Assembly (NCBI RefSeq): GCF_002607735.1
Contig: NZ_NBVR01000003.1
Coordinates: 1 to 64,000, forward strand
Direction of reading: 5' to 3'
Length of the DNA: 64,000 nucleotides
Origin: Proteus alimentorum
GTDB lineage: Bacteria > Pseudomonadota > Gammaproteobacteria > Enterobacterales > Enterobacteriaceae
The notes beneath the pieces are model-generated. The model worked only from the letters and a program-made list of their open reading frames with translations. It made no database searches and had not been told where the DNA came from. The first letter of the stretch is position 1, and every line of letters starts with the position of its first letter. Made by a program: the position numbers and the translations under genes. Positions 1 through 9,069 of the stretch are shown piece by piece.

Positions 1-37
1 ACATTTAGTTTAAAATCAAGAGAATATTTAGCCATGG

Positions 38-74
38 AAAAACACCCCAAAGTTGGTGTCCAACTTTTGGGGTG
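38..74 (-). terminator. Rho-independent terminator of the 148-678 gene
   Basis: Inverted repeat CACCCCAAAGTTGG/CCAACTTTTGGGGTG (43-74, one bulged base, 3-nt loop). Read on the minus strand it is followed at once by TTTTT, so it ends the leftward gene whose stop codon is at 148. Confidence 0.75.
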
Positions 75-147
75 CAGTTCATTAAAATGGGGGTTTTTTA
101 TACTTTTTTTCTAAAACGTAATTTGGCTTAATTTGTTATTAACTAGG

Positions 148-678
148 CTACTCAATTAATGAACGAATATAATCTTTTGTTTCTTCTCTATCCATCGGCT
201 CACGTTCATTAATGCCCATCTCAAAGATATTTAATGCACCATCTAATTTTTCAATAATCTCTTCATCATCTCGAATGCAGAAAATATAAGCATTTTCAAA
301 CGGTGTGAGATCGACCAATCGTAACCCTTTTTCTGTCAAAAAGTGGTTAATATATTCCAAATAAGGGAGTTCATAAGGCAACATATAAGGGTCTACACTC
401 ACCTCATCCCAATCAATATTTTCAACTTGAGATAAAATCAACGCACTGGGTGATTCAGGCAAAGAGATGTGCTCTAACGATTTTAGGTCAGGAATATCAC
501 CAAAATATTCTGTCCACTCCACATAATCCATTAATCCTTGAGCAGAGAGTGATTCATACAGCCAATTAAGAACATCTTCTTGAGCATCTGACTCGGGTAA
601 ATTTTCACGCAAAGCTTGCGCATCTAATTCAGGCACGGCGAGTTCAAGCGCGCTAATCAACTCTTCAATGGTTTCCAT
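148..678 (-). CDS. Conserved hypothetical acidic protein, DUF6630-like
   Basis: A 176-residue acidic cytoplasmic-type protein with no signal peptide or membrane segment. The first half is helix-rich and Glu/Asp/Leu-rich. The central part has a W-D motif (NIDWDEVS) followed by a Tyr/Leu-rich stretch and a segment ending in CIRDD, which recalls DUF6630 family proteins; that match is from memory and tentative. I start it at 678 rather than at the upstream in-frame ATG (744) because AGGGGTC lies 5-10 bases before this ATG, while the longer version adds only a hydrophobic, poorly coding stretch. It is divergent from cysK across about 235 bases and has its own terminator, so it is probably monocistronic. 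No function can be assigned. In E. coli the corresponding place upstream of cysK is held by cysZ, which is not here. Confidence 0.7.
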   Translation of the reverse strand: METIEELISALELAVPELDAQALRENLPESDAQEDVLNWLYESLSAQGLMDYVEWTEYFGDIPDLKSLEHISLPESPSALILSQVENIDWDEVSVDPYMLPYELPYLEYINHFLTEKGLRLVDLTPFENAYIFCIRDDEEIIEKLDGALNIFEMGINEREPMDREETKDYIRSLIE

Positions 679-913
679 TATGACCCCTGTATTTACAGTA
701 AATGTGATTAAAAATAGATTATCAGCCATCAATATACTGTACATCTCTTGATTTATTAATTTGTGAATCGTCTCACTGACTCTGAATTAGAACCTTTTGG
801 AATAAAAAGATAAAAAAGTTATAAGTATATTCATAAAGCTTATTTCCATCTTTAGCTTGATGGCGTATGGTAATTTCATCTGACCTTATAAAAATCATGT
901 ACCGAGGATAAAA
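679..913 (+). promoter_or_regulatory. Divergent intergenic region carrying the cysK promoter
   Basis: AT-rich region between the leftward 148-678 gene and cysK. The last part has a good ribosome binding site (GAGGA, 905-909, five bases before the cysK ATG). Around 817-850 there are ATAAG/CTTAT half-repeats of the kind expected for CysB, the activator of cysK in enteric bacteria, but I cannot define -35 and -10 boxes with confidence. No credible gene is seen here. Confidence 0.35.
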
Positions 914-1867
914 ATGAGCAAGATTTTCGAAGACAACTCGCAAACTATTGGGCACACTCCCTTAATTCGCTTAAAGCATTTCGGAAATGGCAATATTCTG
1001 GCTAAAGTGGAATCTCGTAACCCAAGCTTCAGTGTGAAATGCCGTATCGGTGCCAACATGATTTGGGATGCAGAAAAAAAAGGCATTCTTAAAGAAGGTG
1101 TTGAGCTTGTAGAACCTACCAGTGGTAATACCGGGATTGCGCTGGCTTATGTTGCCGCAGCTCGTGGCTACAAATTAACACTGACGATGCCAGATACCAT
1201 GAGTGTAGAACGTCGCAAATTGCTCAAAGCATTAGGCGCTAATTTAGTGCTGACTGAAGGCGCAAAAGGCATGAAAGGTGCCATTGACAAAGCCAATGAA
1301 ATTCGTGATAGCGATCCTAAACGCTACCTTTTACTACAACAATTTAGTAATCCAGCTAACCCTGAAATTCATGAAAAAACCACCGGCCCTGAAATCTGGA
1401 ATGATACTGATGGTGAAGTAGGTGCCGTGATAGCTGGCGTCGGTACTGGTGGTACAATTACAGGTATTGGTCGCTATTTGAAAAAGACACAAGGTAAAGC
1501 AGTAACAATGGTTGCTGTTGAACCAACAGGCTCCCCTGTTATCACTCAAGCTCTAGCAGGTGAAGAAATTAAACCGGGCCCACATAAAATCCAAGGTATC
1601 GGAGCGGGTTTTATTCCTGAAAACCTCGATTTATCGTTACTGGATCGTGTTATTCAAATCACTAACGAAGAGGCGTTTGATACTGCTCGTGAACTTATGA
1701 CTAAAGAAGGTATTCTCGCAGGTATTTCTTCAGGTGCAGCGATTGCGGCAGCAGTAAAACTCGCAAAAGAGCCAGAATTTACTAATAAAGAAATTGTGGT
1801 TATTTTACCTTCTTCAGGTGAGCGTTATTTAAGCACCCCACTTTTTGCTGACATTTCTGATAGCTAA
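914..1867 (+). CDS. cysK: Cysteine synthase A (O-acetylserine sulfhydrylase A)
   Basis: PLP enzyme that joins O-acetyl-L-serine and sulfide to give L-cysteine, the last step of sulfate assimilation; cytoplasmic homodimer. The 317-residue length is close to the E. coli enzyme. Visible landmarks are the PLP-binding lysine in SFSVKCRIG (Lys42), the substrate loop TSGNTG (69-74), the PLP phosphate-binding GTGGT (177-181) and the C-terminal SSGAA serine near 272. The start follows GAGGA at 905-909. It is monocistronic with its own terminator at 1902. The neighbour cysZ of E. coli is absent, but ptsH-ptsI-crr follow as in E. coli. CysB control is expected from the family. In relatives CysK also binds the SerAT partner CysE, not encoded here. 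Confidence 0.97.
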   Translation: MSKIFEDNSQTIGHTPLIRLKHFGNGNILAKVESRNPSFSVKCRIGANMIWDAEKKGILKEGVELVEPTSGNTGIALAYVAAARGYKLTLTMPDTMSVERRKLLKALGANLVLTEGAKGMKGAIDKANEIRDSDPKRYLLLQQFSNPANPEIHEKTTGPEIWNDTDGEVGAVIAGVGTGGTITGIGRYLKKTQGKAVTMVAVEPTGSPVITQALAGEEIKPGPHKIQGIGAGFIPENLDLSLLDRVIQITNEEAFDTARELMTKEGILAGISSGAAIAAAVKLAKEPEFTNKEIVVILPSSGERYLSTPLFADISDS

Positions 1868-1901
1868 ATCGCGTCATCTCAATTGTAAAATATTTATTAA
1901 A

Positions 1902-1927
1902 AAAGCACCTTAATGGTGCTTTTTTTG
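1902..1927 (+). terminator. Rho-independent terminator of cysK
   Basis: Stem AGCACC / GGTGCT with a short TTAAT loop (1904-1920) followed by a run of T (1920-1926), 35 bases after the cysK stop codon. Confidence 0.85.
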
Positions 1928-1992
1928 TGGTAGAGATCAAAGTTTGTTATCCAGACAGGTGATTTATTTCTTCGAGTTTAGTATTTAATCAA

Positions 1993-2019
1993 TTAATTAT
2001 TTCGAAGGTCGAAATTAAT
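1993..2019. promoter_or_regulatory. Mlc operator in the ptsH promoter region
   Basis: The 330-base gap between cysK and ptsH contains an inverted repeat centred on TTTCGA-AGG-TCGAAA (about 2000-2014) inside an AATTATTTCGA...TCGAAATTAATC context. It closely resembles the Mlc site in front of E. coli ptsH as I remember it (TTATTTTGATGCGCGAAATT), so glucose-dependent release of Mlc is likely. A second, gene-proximal promoter probably lies between 2090 and 2150, but I cannot fix its boxes. The rest of the gap holds no gene. Confidence 0.65.
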
Positions 2020-2197
2020 CAGAAAATAATCGAGATAACAAAACGAACTCTTTTATCTTTCTGAACACTATTTTTATCAGATGACGCTTTACGACTTAAT
2101 ATTATCTGATATTGCTACGCAAAGCAGGACAAATTCATCTACACTTACTAAGTCCTGACTTAATGTGAACAATTGAGTTATAAAAGGAAAAAATCCT

Positions 2198-2455
2198 ATG
2201 TACCAGCAAGAAGTTACTATTACAGCACCAAACGGCTTACATACTCGTCCTGCAGCACAATTTGTAAAAGAAGCCAAAACATTCTCTTCTGATATCACGC
2301 TTATCTCTAGCGGTAAATCTGCCAGCGCTAAGAGCCTTTTCAAGTTACAAACTTTAGGCTTAACCCAAGGTACTGTTGTGACTATCTCTGCTGAAGGCGA
2401 AGATGAAAAACAAGCTGTTGAAGCATTGGTAAAATTAATGGCAGAATTAGAGTAA
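2198..2455 (+). CDS. ptsH: Phosphocarrier protein HPr
   Basis: Small cytoplasmic phosphocarrier of the PEP:sugar phosphotransferase system; takes phosphate from enzyme I and hands it to the sugar-specific IIA domains. 85 residues, the standard length. The active-site histidine is His15 in NGLHTRPAA, and Ser46 lies in ASAKSLF; Gram-negative HPr keeps this serine but it is not an HPr kinase target there. An AAAGGA box (2182-2187) precedes the ATG. First gene of ptsH-ptsI-crr; the 137-base gap to ptsI holds a stem-loop. Repression by Mlc is expected from the upstream operator. Confidence 0.98.
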   Translation: MYQQEVTITAPNGLHTRPAAQFVKEAKTFSSDITLISSGKSASAKSLFKLQTLGLTQGTVVTISAEGEDEKQAVEALVKLMAELE

Positions 2456-2485
2456 TTCGCGATTAAGTATTAACGCCGTATTTAT

Positions 2486-2507
2486 TCCCCTGAAACCATT
2501 CAGGGGA
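2486..2507 (+). other. Stem-loop between ptsH and ptsI
   Basis: Nine-base-pair stem TCCCCTGAA / TTCAGGGGA with an ACCA loop, no T run behind it. It is probably an mRNA-processing or stability element that lets HPr be made in excess of enzyme I, as is known for pts operons of relatives; inference. Confidence 0.6.
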
Positions 2508-2592
2508 GTTAATTTCAATGATGATTTTAAAACAACAGTATTTTGCAATCCTATTCTTTTAAGATTATCACCAGCGAGTCGTAGGATAAATT

Positions 2593-4320
2593 ATGATTTC
2601 AGGAATTTTAGCATCACCCGGTATCGCATTTGGTCAAACCCTTCTCCTCAAAGAAGAGCCCATCATCATTAGCCAACGTAAGATACAAAGTGATGAAATT
2701 GAGAATCAAATCGAACGTTTTAAAGATGGCCGTAACAAATCTGCACAACAACTAGAAATTATTAAAGAGCGTGCTGAAAAGAATCTTGGTGCGGATAAAG
2801 CCGAAATCTTTGAAGGTCATATCATGTTGCTAGAAGATGAAGAGTTAGAACAAGAAATTGTTACTCTCATCAAAAGTGACAAAAAAACCGCTGAAGCTGC
2901 AGTTCAATCTGTTATTGAAGACCAAGCAACCGCATTAGAAGCGTTAGATGACGAATATCTAAAAGAGCGTGCGGCTGACGTTCGTGATATTGGTAAACGT
3001 TTAATGCGAAATATCTTAGAGATGCCAATTATCGATTTAAGTGCTATCTCAGAGAAAGTTATTTTAGTAGCAACTGACCTTACCCCATCTGAAACAGCGC
3101 AATTAAGCTTAGACAACGTATTAGGTTTTATCACTGACTTAGGTGGCAGAACCTCTCACACCTCTATCATGGCTCGTTCATTAGAAATTCCAGCTATCGT
3201 GGGAACATCTAATGCGACACAAACCATTAAAAAAGACGATTATCTTGTTCTTGATGCGATTAATAACAAAATCATTATTAATCCATCAGATGAGGAACTC
3301 GAAGCATTAAAAGCTATCAAAGAAGAGTACTTACACGAAAAAGAAGAATTAGCAAAACTCAAAGACTTACCTGCCATTACACTTGATGGGCATCAAGTCG
3401 AAGTTTGCGCTAATATTGGTACAGTTCGAGATGTTGCGGGTGCTGAGCGTAACGGTGCTGAAGGGGTTGGTCTGTATCGTACAGAGTTCTTATTTATGGA
3501 TAGAGACTCTTTACCAACCGAAGATGAGCAATTCCAAGCCTATAAAGCGGTAGCCGAAGCTGTAGGAAGCCCTGCGGTCATTATTCGTACAATGGATATT
3601 GGTGGTGATAAAGACTTACCTTACATGAACCTACCAAAAGAAGAGAACCCATTCTTAGGCTGGCGTGCAATTCGTATCTGTCTTGACCGTAAAGAGATCC
3701 TTCATCCGCAATTACGTGCTATCTTAAGAGCATCTGCTTTTGGTAAACTACGCATTATGTTTCCAATGATTATCTCTGTTGAAGAGATCCGAGCATTGAA
3801 AGCAGAACTTGAAATACTGAAAAGCCAACTTCGTGAAGAAAAGAAAGCTTTTGATGAATCTATTGAAGTCGGTGTGATGGTAGAAACCCCAGCCGCAGCA
3901 GTAATGGCTCGTCATATGGCAAAAGAAGTTGACTTTTTTAGTATTGGGACTAACGATCTAACACAATATACTCTGGCTGTAGACCGTGGAAATGAGCTGA
4001 TATCTCATCTATATAATCCAATGTCACCTGCAGTACTCAACCTGATAAAACAGGTGATTGATGCATCACATGCTGAAGGTAAATGGACTGGAATGTGTGG
4101 TGAACTTGCTGGAGATGAACGAGCAACATTGCTCCTTCTCGGCATGGGATTAGATGAGTTTAGTATGAGTGCTATTTCAATTCCTCGCATCAAAAAAGTG
4201 ATCCGTAATGCGAATTACGATGATGCAAAAGCATTAGCAGAGCAAGCACTTGCTCAGCCAACTGCAAAAGAATTGATGGACTTAGTAGAAACTTTTACTA
4301 AAGAAAAGACACTGTGCTAA
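2593..4320 (+). CDS. ptsI: PTS enzyme I (PEP-protein phosphotransferase)
   Basis: Transfers phosphate from phosphoenolpyruvate to HPr and so feeds all PTS sugar uptake; cytoplasmic dimer. 575 residues as in E. coli. The phosphorylated histidine is His189 in [13 protein letters not shown], within the N-terminal phosphohistidine/HPr-binding domain (about 1-230). The C-terminal PEP-binding barrel shows [19 protein letters not shown]-type arginines (here FLGWRAIRI), the metal-binding [16 protein letters not shown], and the catalytic cysteine in GMCGELAGD. Second gene of the operon, 49 bases before crr. Translation starts at ATG 2593; the preceding TAGGA (2582-2586) is an adequate ribosome binding site. 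Confidence 0.98.
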   Translation: MISGILASPGIAFGQTLLLKEEPIIISQRKIQSDEIENQIERFKDGRNKSAQQLEIIKERAEKNLGADKAEIFEGHIMLLEDEELEQEIVTLIKSDKKTAEAAVQSVIEDQATALEALDDEYLKERAADVRDIGKRLMRNILEMPIIDLSAISEKVILVATDLTPSETAQLSLDNVLGFITDLGGRTSHTSIMARSLEIPAIVGTSNATQTIKKDDYLVLDAINNKIIINPSDEELEALKAIKEEYLHEKEELAKLKDLPAITLDGHQVEVCANIGTVRDVAGAERNGAEGVGLYRTEFLFMDRDSLPTEDEQFQAYKAVAEAVGSPAVIIRTMDIGGDKDLPYMNLPKEENPFLGWRAIRICLDRKEILHPQLRAILRASAFGKLRIMFPMIISVEEIRALKAELEILKSQLREEKKAFDESIEVGVMVETPAAAVMARHMAKEVDFFSIGTNDLTQYTLAVDRGNELISHLYNPMSPAVLNLIKQVIDASHAEGKWTGMCGELAGDERATLLLLGMGLDEFSMSAISIPRIKKVIRNANYDDAKALAEQALAQPTAKELMDLVETFTKEKTLC

Positions 4321-4369
4321 TCGCATTAGCCAGAGCCCGGTCCCAACTACAATAATTAGGAGAAGATTC

Positions 4370-4879
4370 ATGGGTCTGTTTGATAAATTAAAATCACTGG
4401 TTTCAGAGGAAAAGAAAGGCAGTGGCACGATTGATATTGTTGCACCACTTTCTGGTGAAATCGTCAATATCGAAGATGTTCCTGATGTTGTTTTCGCTGA
4501 AAAAATCGTAGGTGACGGTATTGCTATCAAACCTGCTGGTAATAAAATTGTTGCGCCAGTCGATGGTACTATCGGTAAAATTTTCGAGACTAACCATGCT
4601 TTCTCTATTGAGTCTGACAACGGTATCGAGTTATTTGTCCACTTCGGTATCGACACTGTTGAACTGAAAGGTGAAGGGTTTAAACGTATCGCTGAAGAAG
4701 GTCAGCAGGTAAAAGTCGGTGATACTATTTTAGAATTTGACTTGGCGGTATTAGAAGAAAAAGCAAAATCAGTTCTAACACCGGTTGTTATCTCTAATAT
4801 GGATGAAATTCAAGGTTTAACTAAAATGACAGGCCCAGTTACTGTTGGTGAAACCGTTATTATTCAGATTAAAAAATAA
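4370..4879 (+). CDS. crr: PTS glucose-specific enzyme IIA (EIIA-Glc)
   Basis: Cytoplasmic IIA component that accepts phosphate from HPr and passes it to glucose-type permeases; its phosphorylation state also controls adenylate cyclase and inducer exclusion in enterics. 169 residues, standard length. The two active-site histidines are seen in TNHAFSIES (His76 counting Met) and [10 protein letters not shown] (His91). The N-terminal amphipathic segment [11 protein letters not shown], which tethers the protein to membranes, is conserved. AGGAGA lies just ahead of the ATG. Last gene of the operon, closed by a strong terminator. pdxK and the yfe genes that follow it in E. coli are missing. Confidence 0.98.
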   Translation: MGLFDKLKSLVSEEKKGSGTIDIVAPLSGEIVNIEDVPDVVFAEKIVGDGIAIKPAGNKIVAPVDGTIGKIFETNHAFSIESDNGIELFVHFGIDTVELKGEGFKRIAEEGQQVKVGDTILEFDLAVLEEKAKSVLTPVVISNMDEIQGLTKMTGPVTVGETVIIQIKK

Positions 4880-4902
4880 TCTTCTGTTATGTTCTCTATT
4901 TA

Positions 4903-4932
4903 AACCGCCACCAATAAAGTGGCGGTTTTTTT
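4903..4932 (+). terminator. Rho-independent terminator of the ptsHI-crr operon
   Basis: Stem AACCGCCAC / GTGGCGGTT with a 7-base loop, followed by TTTTTTT; it begins 23 bases after the crr stop. Confidence 0.92.
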
Positions 4933-4991
4933 ATATTCAAAAAACACAAGCTAAAAACTAAAAACGACTCTCACTCATTCGACGATGTTCT

Positions 4992-5100
4992 TACTCTAAA
5001 TAATTCAAGATGTAGAATAAGCCCCTAGGAGCATACTTTAGTATGTGACTAGGGTGAGTGAACGCAGTCAACAACGCTACAACTTGAAGTATGACGAGTA
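4992..5100. repeat. ERIC (IRU) repeat, copy 1, with 14-bp internal deletion
   Basis: Palindromic intergenic repeat with imperfect 24-bp ends (left contains TAATTCAAGATGTAG, right contains CTACAACTTGAAGTATG). Its core AGTATGTGACTAGGGTGAGT matches the conserved ERIC core that the standard ERIC2 primer reads. Compared with copy 2 it lacks the 14 bases CTAGGCGACAAGTG just inside the left end, so it is about 109 bp rather than the usual 120-130 bp. Such elements are non-coding and spread by an unknown mechanism. Confidence 0.85.
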
Positions 5101-5103
5101 AAA

Positions 5104-5226
5104 TGCTCTAAATAATTCAAGATGTAGCTAGGCGACAAGTGAATAAGTCCCTAGGAGCATACTTTAGTATGTGACTAGAGTGAGTGAACACGGTCAACAA
5201 CGCTACAACTTGAATTATGACGAGAA
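5104..5226. repeat. ERIC (IRU) repeat, copy 2, overlapping the cysM 3' end
   Basis: Near full-length (about 123 bp) second copy in the same orientation three bases after copy 1, with the same core (AGTATGTGACTAGAGTGAGT) and terminal inverted repeat (TAATTCAAGATGTAG / CTACAACTTGAATTATG). Its right end runs into cysM: the last codons and the TAA stop of cysM (5215-5217 on the minus strand) lie inside the repeat. Confidence 0.85.
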
Positions 5227-6099
5227 AACGCCCGTCGATAAATAACGATCACCCCTATCGCACACAATCGCAACAATCACCGCTCCCGGATTCTCTTTTG
5301 CAACGCGCAGAGCGCCAGCAACAGCCCCTCCAGAACTTACGCCACAGAAGATACCCTCTTGACTTGCTAAAAGGCGCATCGTTGATTCTGCTTCTTTTTG
5401 TGACATATCTATCACACTATCCACCAGCTCTTGTTTAAAGATACCCGGCAAATAAGCAGGTGACCAACGACGAATACCTGGAATTTGACTTTTTTCTTCA
5501 GGCTGAAGACCTATCACTTGCACGCTATCAGATTGTGTTTTTAAGTAACTTCCCACCCCCGTGATTGTGCCCGTAGTTCCCATACTCGAAACAAAATGTG
5601 TAATACGACCTTGTGTTTGTTGCCAAATTTCAGGGCCAGTAGAAATAAAATGAGCTCTTGGGTTATCTGGGTTATTAAATTGGTCTAATACCTTACCTTC
5701 CCCCTGCTGTTCCATCTGTTGTGCGAGATCTCGCGCACCTTCCATACCGATTTCACGACTCACTAAAATCAATTCTGCGCCATAAGCTTGCATTGATGCT
5801 TGACGCTCTTTACTCATATTTTCAGGCATTAACAGCTTCAAACGATAACCTTTTACCGCTGCAATCATCGCTAAGGCAATACCCGTATTACCACTGGTTG
5901 CTTCAATCAGCGTATCACCCGGTTTTATTTCACCGCGTAATTCCGCTTGTTCAATCATCGATAATGCAGCTCTGTCTTTCACTGAACCTGCGGGATTATT
6001 GCCTTCAAGCTTAACCCAGATTTCAGCGTCCACCTCTTGTGTAAGTCGTTGTAGTTTTACTAATGGTGTATTACCAATAAATTGTTCTAACCCTGCCAC
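5215..6099 (-). CDS. cysM: Cysteine synthase B, C-terminus made by an ERIC repeat
   Basis: PLP-dependent O-acetylserine sulfhydrylase that can also use thiosulfate, making S-sulfocysteine, which fits its place behind the thiosulfate transporter. 294 residues. Landmarks: PLP lysine in NPAGSVKDRAALS, TSGNTG loop, SSMGTTGTITG phosphate-binding loop, and CGVSSGGAVAG near the end. The E. coli protein is about 303 residues and continues roughly nine residues past the shared motif DRGDRYLSTGVF; here that motif is followed only by Ser-Ser-stop, encoded by the end of the ERIC element. The active site is complete, so activity is probably kept. It is the last gene of cysPTWAM, but a 173-base gap with a terminator-like stem separates it from cysA. 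Confidence 0.95.
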   Translation of the reverse strand: MAGLEQFIGNTPLVKLQRLTQEVDAEIWVKLEGNNPAGSVKDRAALSMIEQAELRGEIKPGDTLIEATSGNTGIALAMIAAVKGYRLKLLMPENMSKERQASMQAYGAELILVSREIGMEGARDLAQQMEQQGEGKVLDQFNNPDNPRAHFISTGPEIWQQTQGRITHFVSSMGTTGTITGVGSYLKTQSDSVQVIGLQPEEKSQIPGIRRWSPAYLPGIFKQELVDSVIDMSQKEAESTMRLLASQEGIFCGVSSGGAVAGALRVAKENPGAVIVAIVCDRGDRYLSTGVFSS

Positions 6100-6204
6100 A
6101 ATAAGTTCCTGCTCATTTGTTTGTCTGTATTAATGAAGAAATCACATTTAACTTATTAACGCAATAATATTAACGTAATTCAATAAGTCTCTACACTTTC
6201 GTAA

Positions 6205-6240
6205 AAACCAAAACACCCACACTAAAAATAAGCATGGGTG
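6205..6240 (-). terminator. Terminator-like stem between cysA and cysM
   Basis: CACCCA / TGGGTG inverted repeat (6214-6240) with a 15-base loop; on the minus strand the stem is followed by TTTTGGTTTTT. It may reduce read-through from cysA into cysM. The stem is short, so full termination is uncertain. Confidence 0.45.
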
Positions 6241-6272
6241 AGAAATAATAAAAGGCTATGCTATTAATAAAA

Positions 6273-7361
6273 TTAAGCAGTATAGGCTAACGATACCGTA
6301 TTTAAGGGAGTATCTCCCGTATATAAACGGGCTTTAGCACCTCCCATATAATAGGTATTTCCTTTTGTCGGCGCCGAAGAAATATCATTCCAAACTGCAG
6401 TAATAGGTGTTTCACTCCATCCTAATGGCTGTAAAATTAACTGCCAATAATGTCCCTTGGGTGATACCTCAATAACTTTGACTGGCAATCGGCAAACACT
6501 GTTGGCATGCGCACTTAATGCAATTTCCCAAGGACGTAAAAACACATCTACCGAACCTTGATAAAGCGGAGTCACAGATAATGGCAAGTGATATCCCCCA
6601 ATCTGTAATTGAGCACCGTTAATTTCACCTTGTAGATGATTCACATCACCTAAAAATTCTAAAACAAAGCGGCTTTTGGGTGATTGCCACACTTCTTGTG
6701 GTGTCCCTACTTGTTCTATTTTGCCATTTCCCATAATCACAATGCGATCAGCCACTTCCATCGCTTCTTGTTGATCATGAGTAACAAAGACACTGGTAAA
6801 TTTAAGCTCTTCATGCAACTCACGTAACCAACGACGCAATTCTGTTCTTACTTTGGCATCTAAAGCGCCAAAAGGCTCATCAAGTAGTAAAATTTGAGGT
6901 TCAACCGCTAAAGCTCTTGCTAAAGCGACACGCTGTTTTTGCCCACCCGATAATTGTGCTGGATAACGTTGCGCTAAATGAGGCAACTGGATCATCTCTA
7001 ATAACTGTTGCACTTTTTTATGAATAGCTTCTTTGTTAGGACGCTCTCTTCGAGGCAATACTGTTAAACCAAAAGCGATATTCTCAAATACGGTCATATG
7101 GCGAAACAGTGCATAATGCTGAAAAACAAAACCCACTTTGCGATCTCTAGCATGTAACCGGCTGACATCCACCCCTTCGAAACGAAGACTTCCTTGGGTT
7201 TGATGTTCAAGGCCTGCAATAATACGCAAGAGTGTTGTTTTACCTGATCCAGAAGGCCCTAACAGCGCCACCATTTCACCTGAAGCCACATCAAGGGTGA
7301 CATCATGTAACACTTCAGTGCGATCAAAATATTTAGTGACACTATTAATTTCAATACTCAT
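6273..7361 (-). CDS. cysA: Sulfate/thiosulfate ABC transporter ATP-binding protein
   Basis: Cytoplasmic ATPase that powers sulfate and thiosulfate import through CysT and CysW. 362 residues. The nucleotide-binding domain shows Walker [10 protein letters not shown] (35-43), the Q-loop glutamine at 81, signature LSGGQKQR (137-144), Walker B ILLLDEP (157-163) and the switch histidine in VTHD (His195). The remaining C-terminal part (about 240-362) is the regulatory beta-rich domain of CysA/MalK-type proteins. Start ATG is preceded by AGAGG. Downstream of cysW by 32 bases in the same operon; CysB activation is expected for the family. Confidence 0.97.
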   Translation of the reverse strand: MSIEINSVTKYFDRTEVLHDVTLDVASGEMVALLGPSGSGKTTLLRIIAGLEHQTQGSLRFEGVDVSRLHARDRKVGFVFQHYALFRHMTVFENIAFGLTVLPRRERPNKEAIHKKVQQLLEMIQLPHLAQRYPAQLSGGQKQRVALARALAVEPQILLLDEPFGALDAKVRTELRRWLRELHEELKFTSVFVTHDQQEAMEVADRIVIMGNGKIEQVGTPQEVWQSPKSRFVLEFLGDVNHLQGEINGAQLQIGGYHLPLSVTPLYQGSVDVFLRPWEIALSAHANSVCRLPVKVIEVSPKGHYWQLILQPLGWSETPITAVWNDISSAPTKGNTYYMGGAKARLYTGDTPLNTVSLAYTA

Positions 7362-7393
7362 ATTTTGCCTCTACTTTGTGTAAATAATGATGT

Positions 7394-8236
7394 TCATTGC
7401 TGACGGGCTAAATGCCATTGCAAAGCACTTTTAAACATTAAGGTGAAAATTGCCATCATCGCGAGTAATGCGGCTGCAGTGAATGCACCAACAGTATTAT
7501 AATCTTGATGCAGTAATTCAACTTGTAACGGTAATGAATAGGTTTCGCCACGAATAGCACCAGAGACCACAGAAACCGCACCAAATTCACCGATAGCTCT
7601 GGCATTAGTTAATACCACGCCATATAACAATGCCCAGCGAATGTTTGGTAAGGTCACTCGCCAAAACATTTTCCAACTACTTGCACCTAATAACACGGCT
7701 GCTTCATCTTCTTGGCTGCCTTGACTCATCATCACTGGCACCAGTTCTCTCACTACAAAAGGGCAAGTGACAAATACCGTCACTAATACCATTCCCTGCC
7801 ATGAGAACATAAGTTGAATATCAAATTGCGATAACCACTGCCCAGCCCAGCCATTACTACCGTAAAAAAGCAGATAAAGTAATCCAGCAACCACTGGAGA
7901 CACTGCAAATGGAATATCAATCAATGTCATTAATAACTGGCGTCCCGGAAAACGAAAGCGCGTGACAAGCCATGCCATGCTGACACCGAACACCATATTG
8001 ACAGGTACCGTGATTAACGCGATAAGTACGGTTAACCAGACAGCATGTAACATATCGCTGTCTAATAAGTTCTCAGTGAATATCTCAACGCCTTTTGAAA
8101 ACGCGGTCATAAAGATCCACGCAATAGGCACAACTAAAAATAAAATGGATAACACAACGCCTGTAAGGATTAACCCCCACTTTACCCAATCAATTTGGCG
8201 ACGATATACCGAGCGTTGTTGCATAATATCTGACAT
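7394..8236 (-). CDS. cysW: Sulfate/thiosulfate ABC transporter permease CysW
   Basis: Inner-membrane permease subunit that pairs with CysT. 280 residues with about six hydrophobic segments; the cytoplasmic EAA loop that contacts CysA is visible as EDEAAVLLGASSWKMF...LPNI. I start it at ATG 8236, which overlaps the cysT stop codon as TGATG with AGGGGG five bases before it, rather than at the TTG one codon upstream. This end-to-start overlap indicates translational coupling with cysT. Confidence 0.96.
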   Translation of the reverse strand: MSDIMQQRSVYRRQIDWVKWGLILTGVVLSILFLVVPIAWIFMTAFSKGVEIFTENLLDSDMLHAVWLTVLIALITVPVNMVFGVSMAWLVTRFRFPGRQLLMTLIDIPFAVSPVVAGLLYLLFYGSNGWAGQWLSQFDIQLMFSWQGMVLVTVFVTCPFVVRELVPVMMSQGSQEDEAAVLLGASSWKMFWRVTLPNIRWALLYGVVLTNARAIGEFGAVSVVSGAIRGETYSLPLQVELLHQDYNTVGAFTAAALLAMMAIFTLMFKSALQWHLARQQ

Positions 8237-9069
8237 CAATGCCCCCTTAACCGTTGACCAAATCGGCTTTGTAATCCATTAATTGAAAACAGTAAGACTA
8301 ATGAAACAAGTAAAATCACAGAAGCAACAGCACTTGCCGCTGGATAATCAAATTCTTGCAATCGAATAAAAATCATCAAAGAAACGACTTCTGTTTGCCA
8401 TGCAATATTGCCAGCAATAAAAATAACAGCGCCAAACTCACCTAAACTGCGCGTAAAAGAGAGTGCGGTTCCTGCTATTAGTGCGGGTGATAACTCTGGT
8501 AATACAATCTTACAAAACGTCTGCCAACGACTCGCGCCTAGTGTCTCAGCCGCTTCTTCATACTCAGGGCCTAACTCTTCAAGAACGGGCTGAACTGTTC
8601 TTACGACAAAAGGTAAACTAGTAAAAGCCATAGCAACGGCAATGCCAATCCATGTATTAATGACTTTGATATCAAATTTATCCAATACAAAACCGTACCA
8701 GCCTTGTGTTGAAAAAAGAGTTGCAAGCGTCAAACCAGCAACAGCCGTAGGTAAAGCGAAAGGTAAATCCATTAAACCATCAAGTAGTTGTCTACCCGGA
8801 AAACGGTAACGTGTAATGATCCACGCAAGCAACATACCGAAAATAGCATTAAAAATACTGGCAACCGCGGCCGCTAATAGTGTGACTTTATAAGCAGCCA
8901 CAATTTGAGGATGCGTGATCACCGCCCAATACTGGGACCAACTCATATCAGAAAGTTGCACAACCAGCGCACTCATTGGTAACAGTAAGATCAAACAGGT
9001 GTAAAACAGTGTTCCACCTAAACTTAATCCAAATCCTGGTAATACCCGTTTACTGGTTGTGATAAACAT
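8236..9069 (-). CDS. cysT: Sulfate/thiosulfate ABC transporter permease CysT (CysU)
   Basis: Second inner-membrane permease of the sulfate/thiosulfate importer, also called CysU. 277 residues with about six transmembrane segments (first near 13-38), and the EAA loop YEEAAETLGASRWQTF...LPEL. The ATG overlaps the cysP stop codon as TAATG with AAGGAC 8-13 bases ahead, so the pair is translationally coupled. Order cysP-cysT-cysW-cysA-cysM is the same as in E. coli. Confidence 0.96.
   Translation of the reverse strand: MFITTSKRVLPGFGLSLGGTLFYTCLILLLPMSALVVQLSDMSWSQYWAVITHPQIVAAYKVTLLAAAVASIFNAIFGMLLAWIITRYRFPGRQLLDGLMDLPFALPTAVAGLTLATLFSTQGWYGFVLDKFDIKVINTWIGIAVAMAFTSLPFVVRTVQPVLEELGPEYEEAAETLGASRWQTFCKIVLPELSPALIAGTALSFTRSLGEFGAVIFIAGNIAWQTEVVSLMIFIRLQEFDYPAASAVASVILLVSLVLLFSINGLQSRFGQRLRGH

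Noticed and set aside
773..1086. Minus-strand frames opposite the cysK start (773-955, 895-1086)
   Set aside because: Shadows of the cysK region without start signals or familiar sequence.
5217..6014. Plus-strand frames opposite cysM (5217-5438, 5721-6014)
   Set aside because: Antisense to a clear gene; the first begins inside the ERIC repeat.
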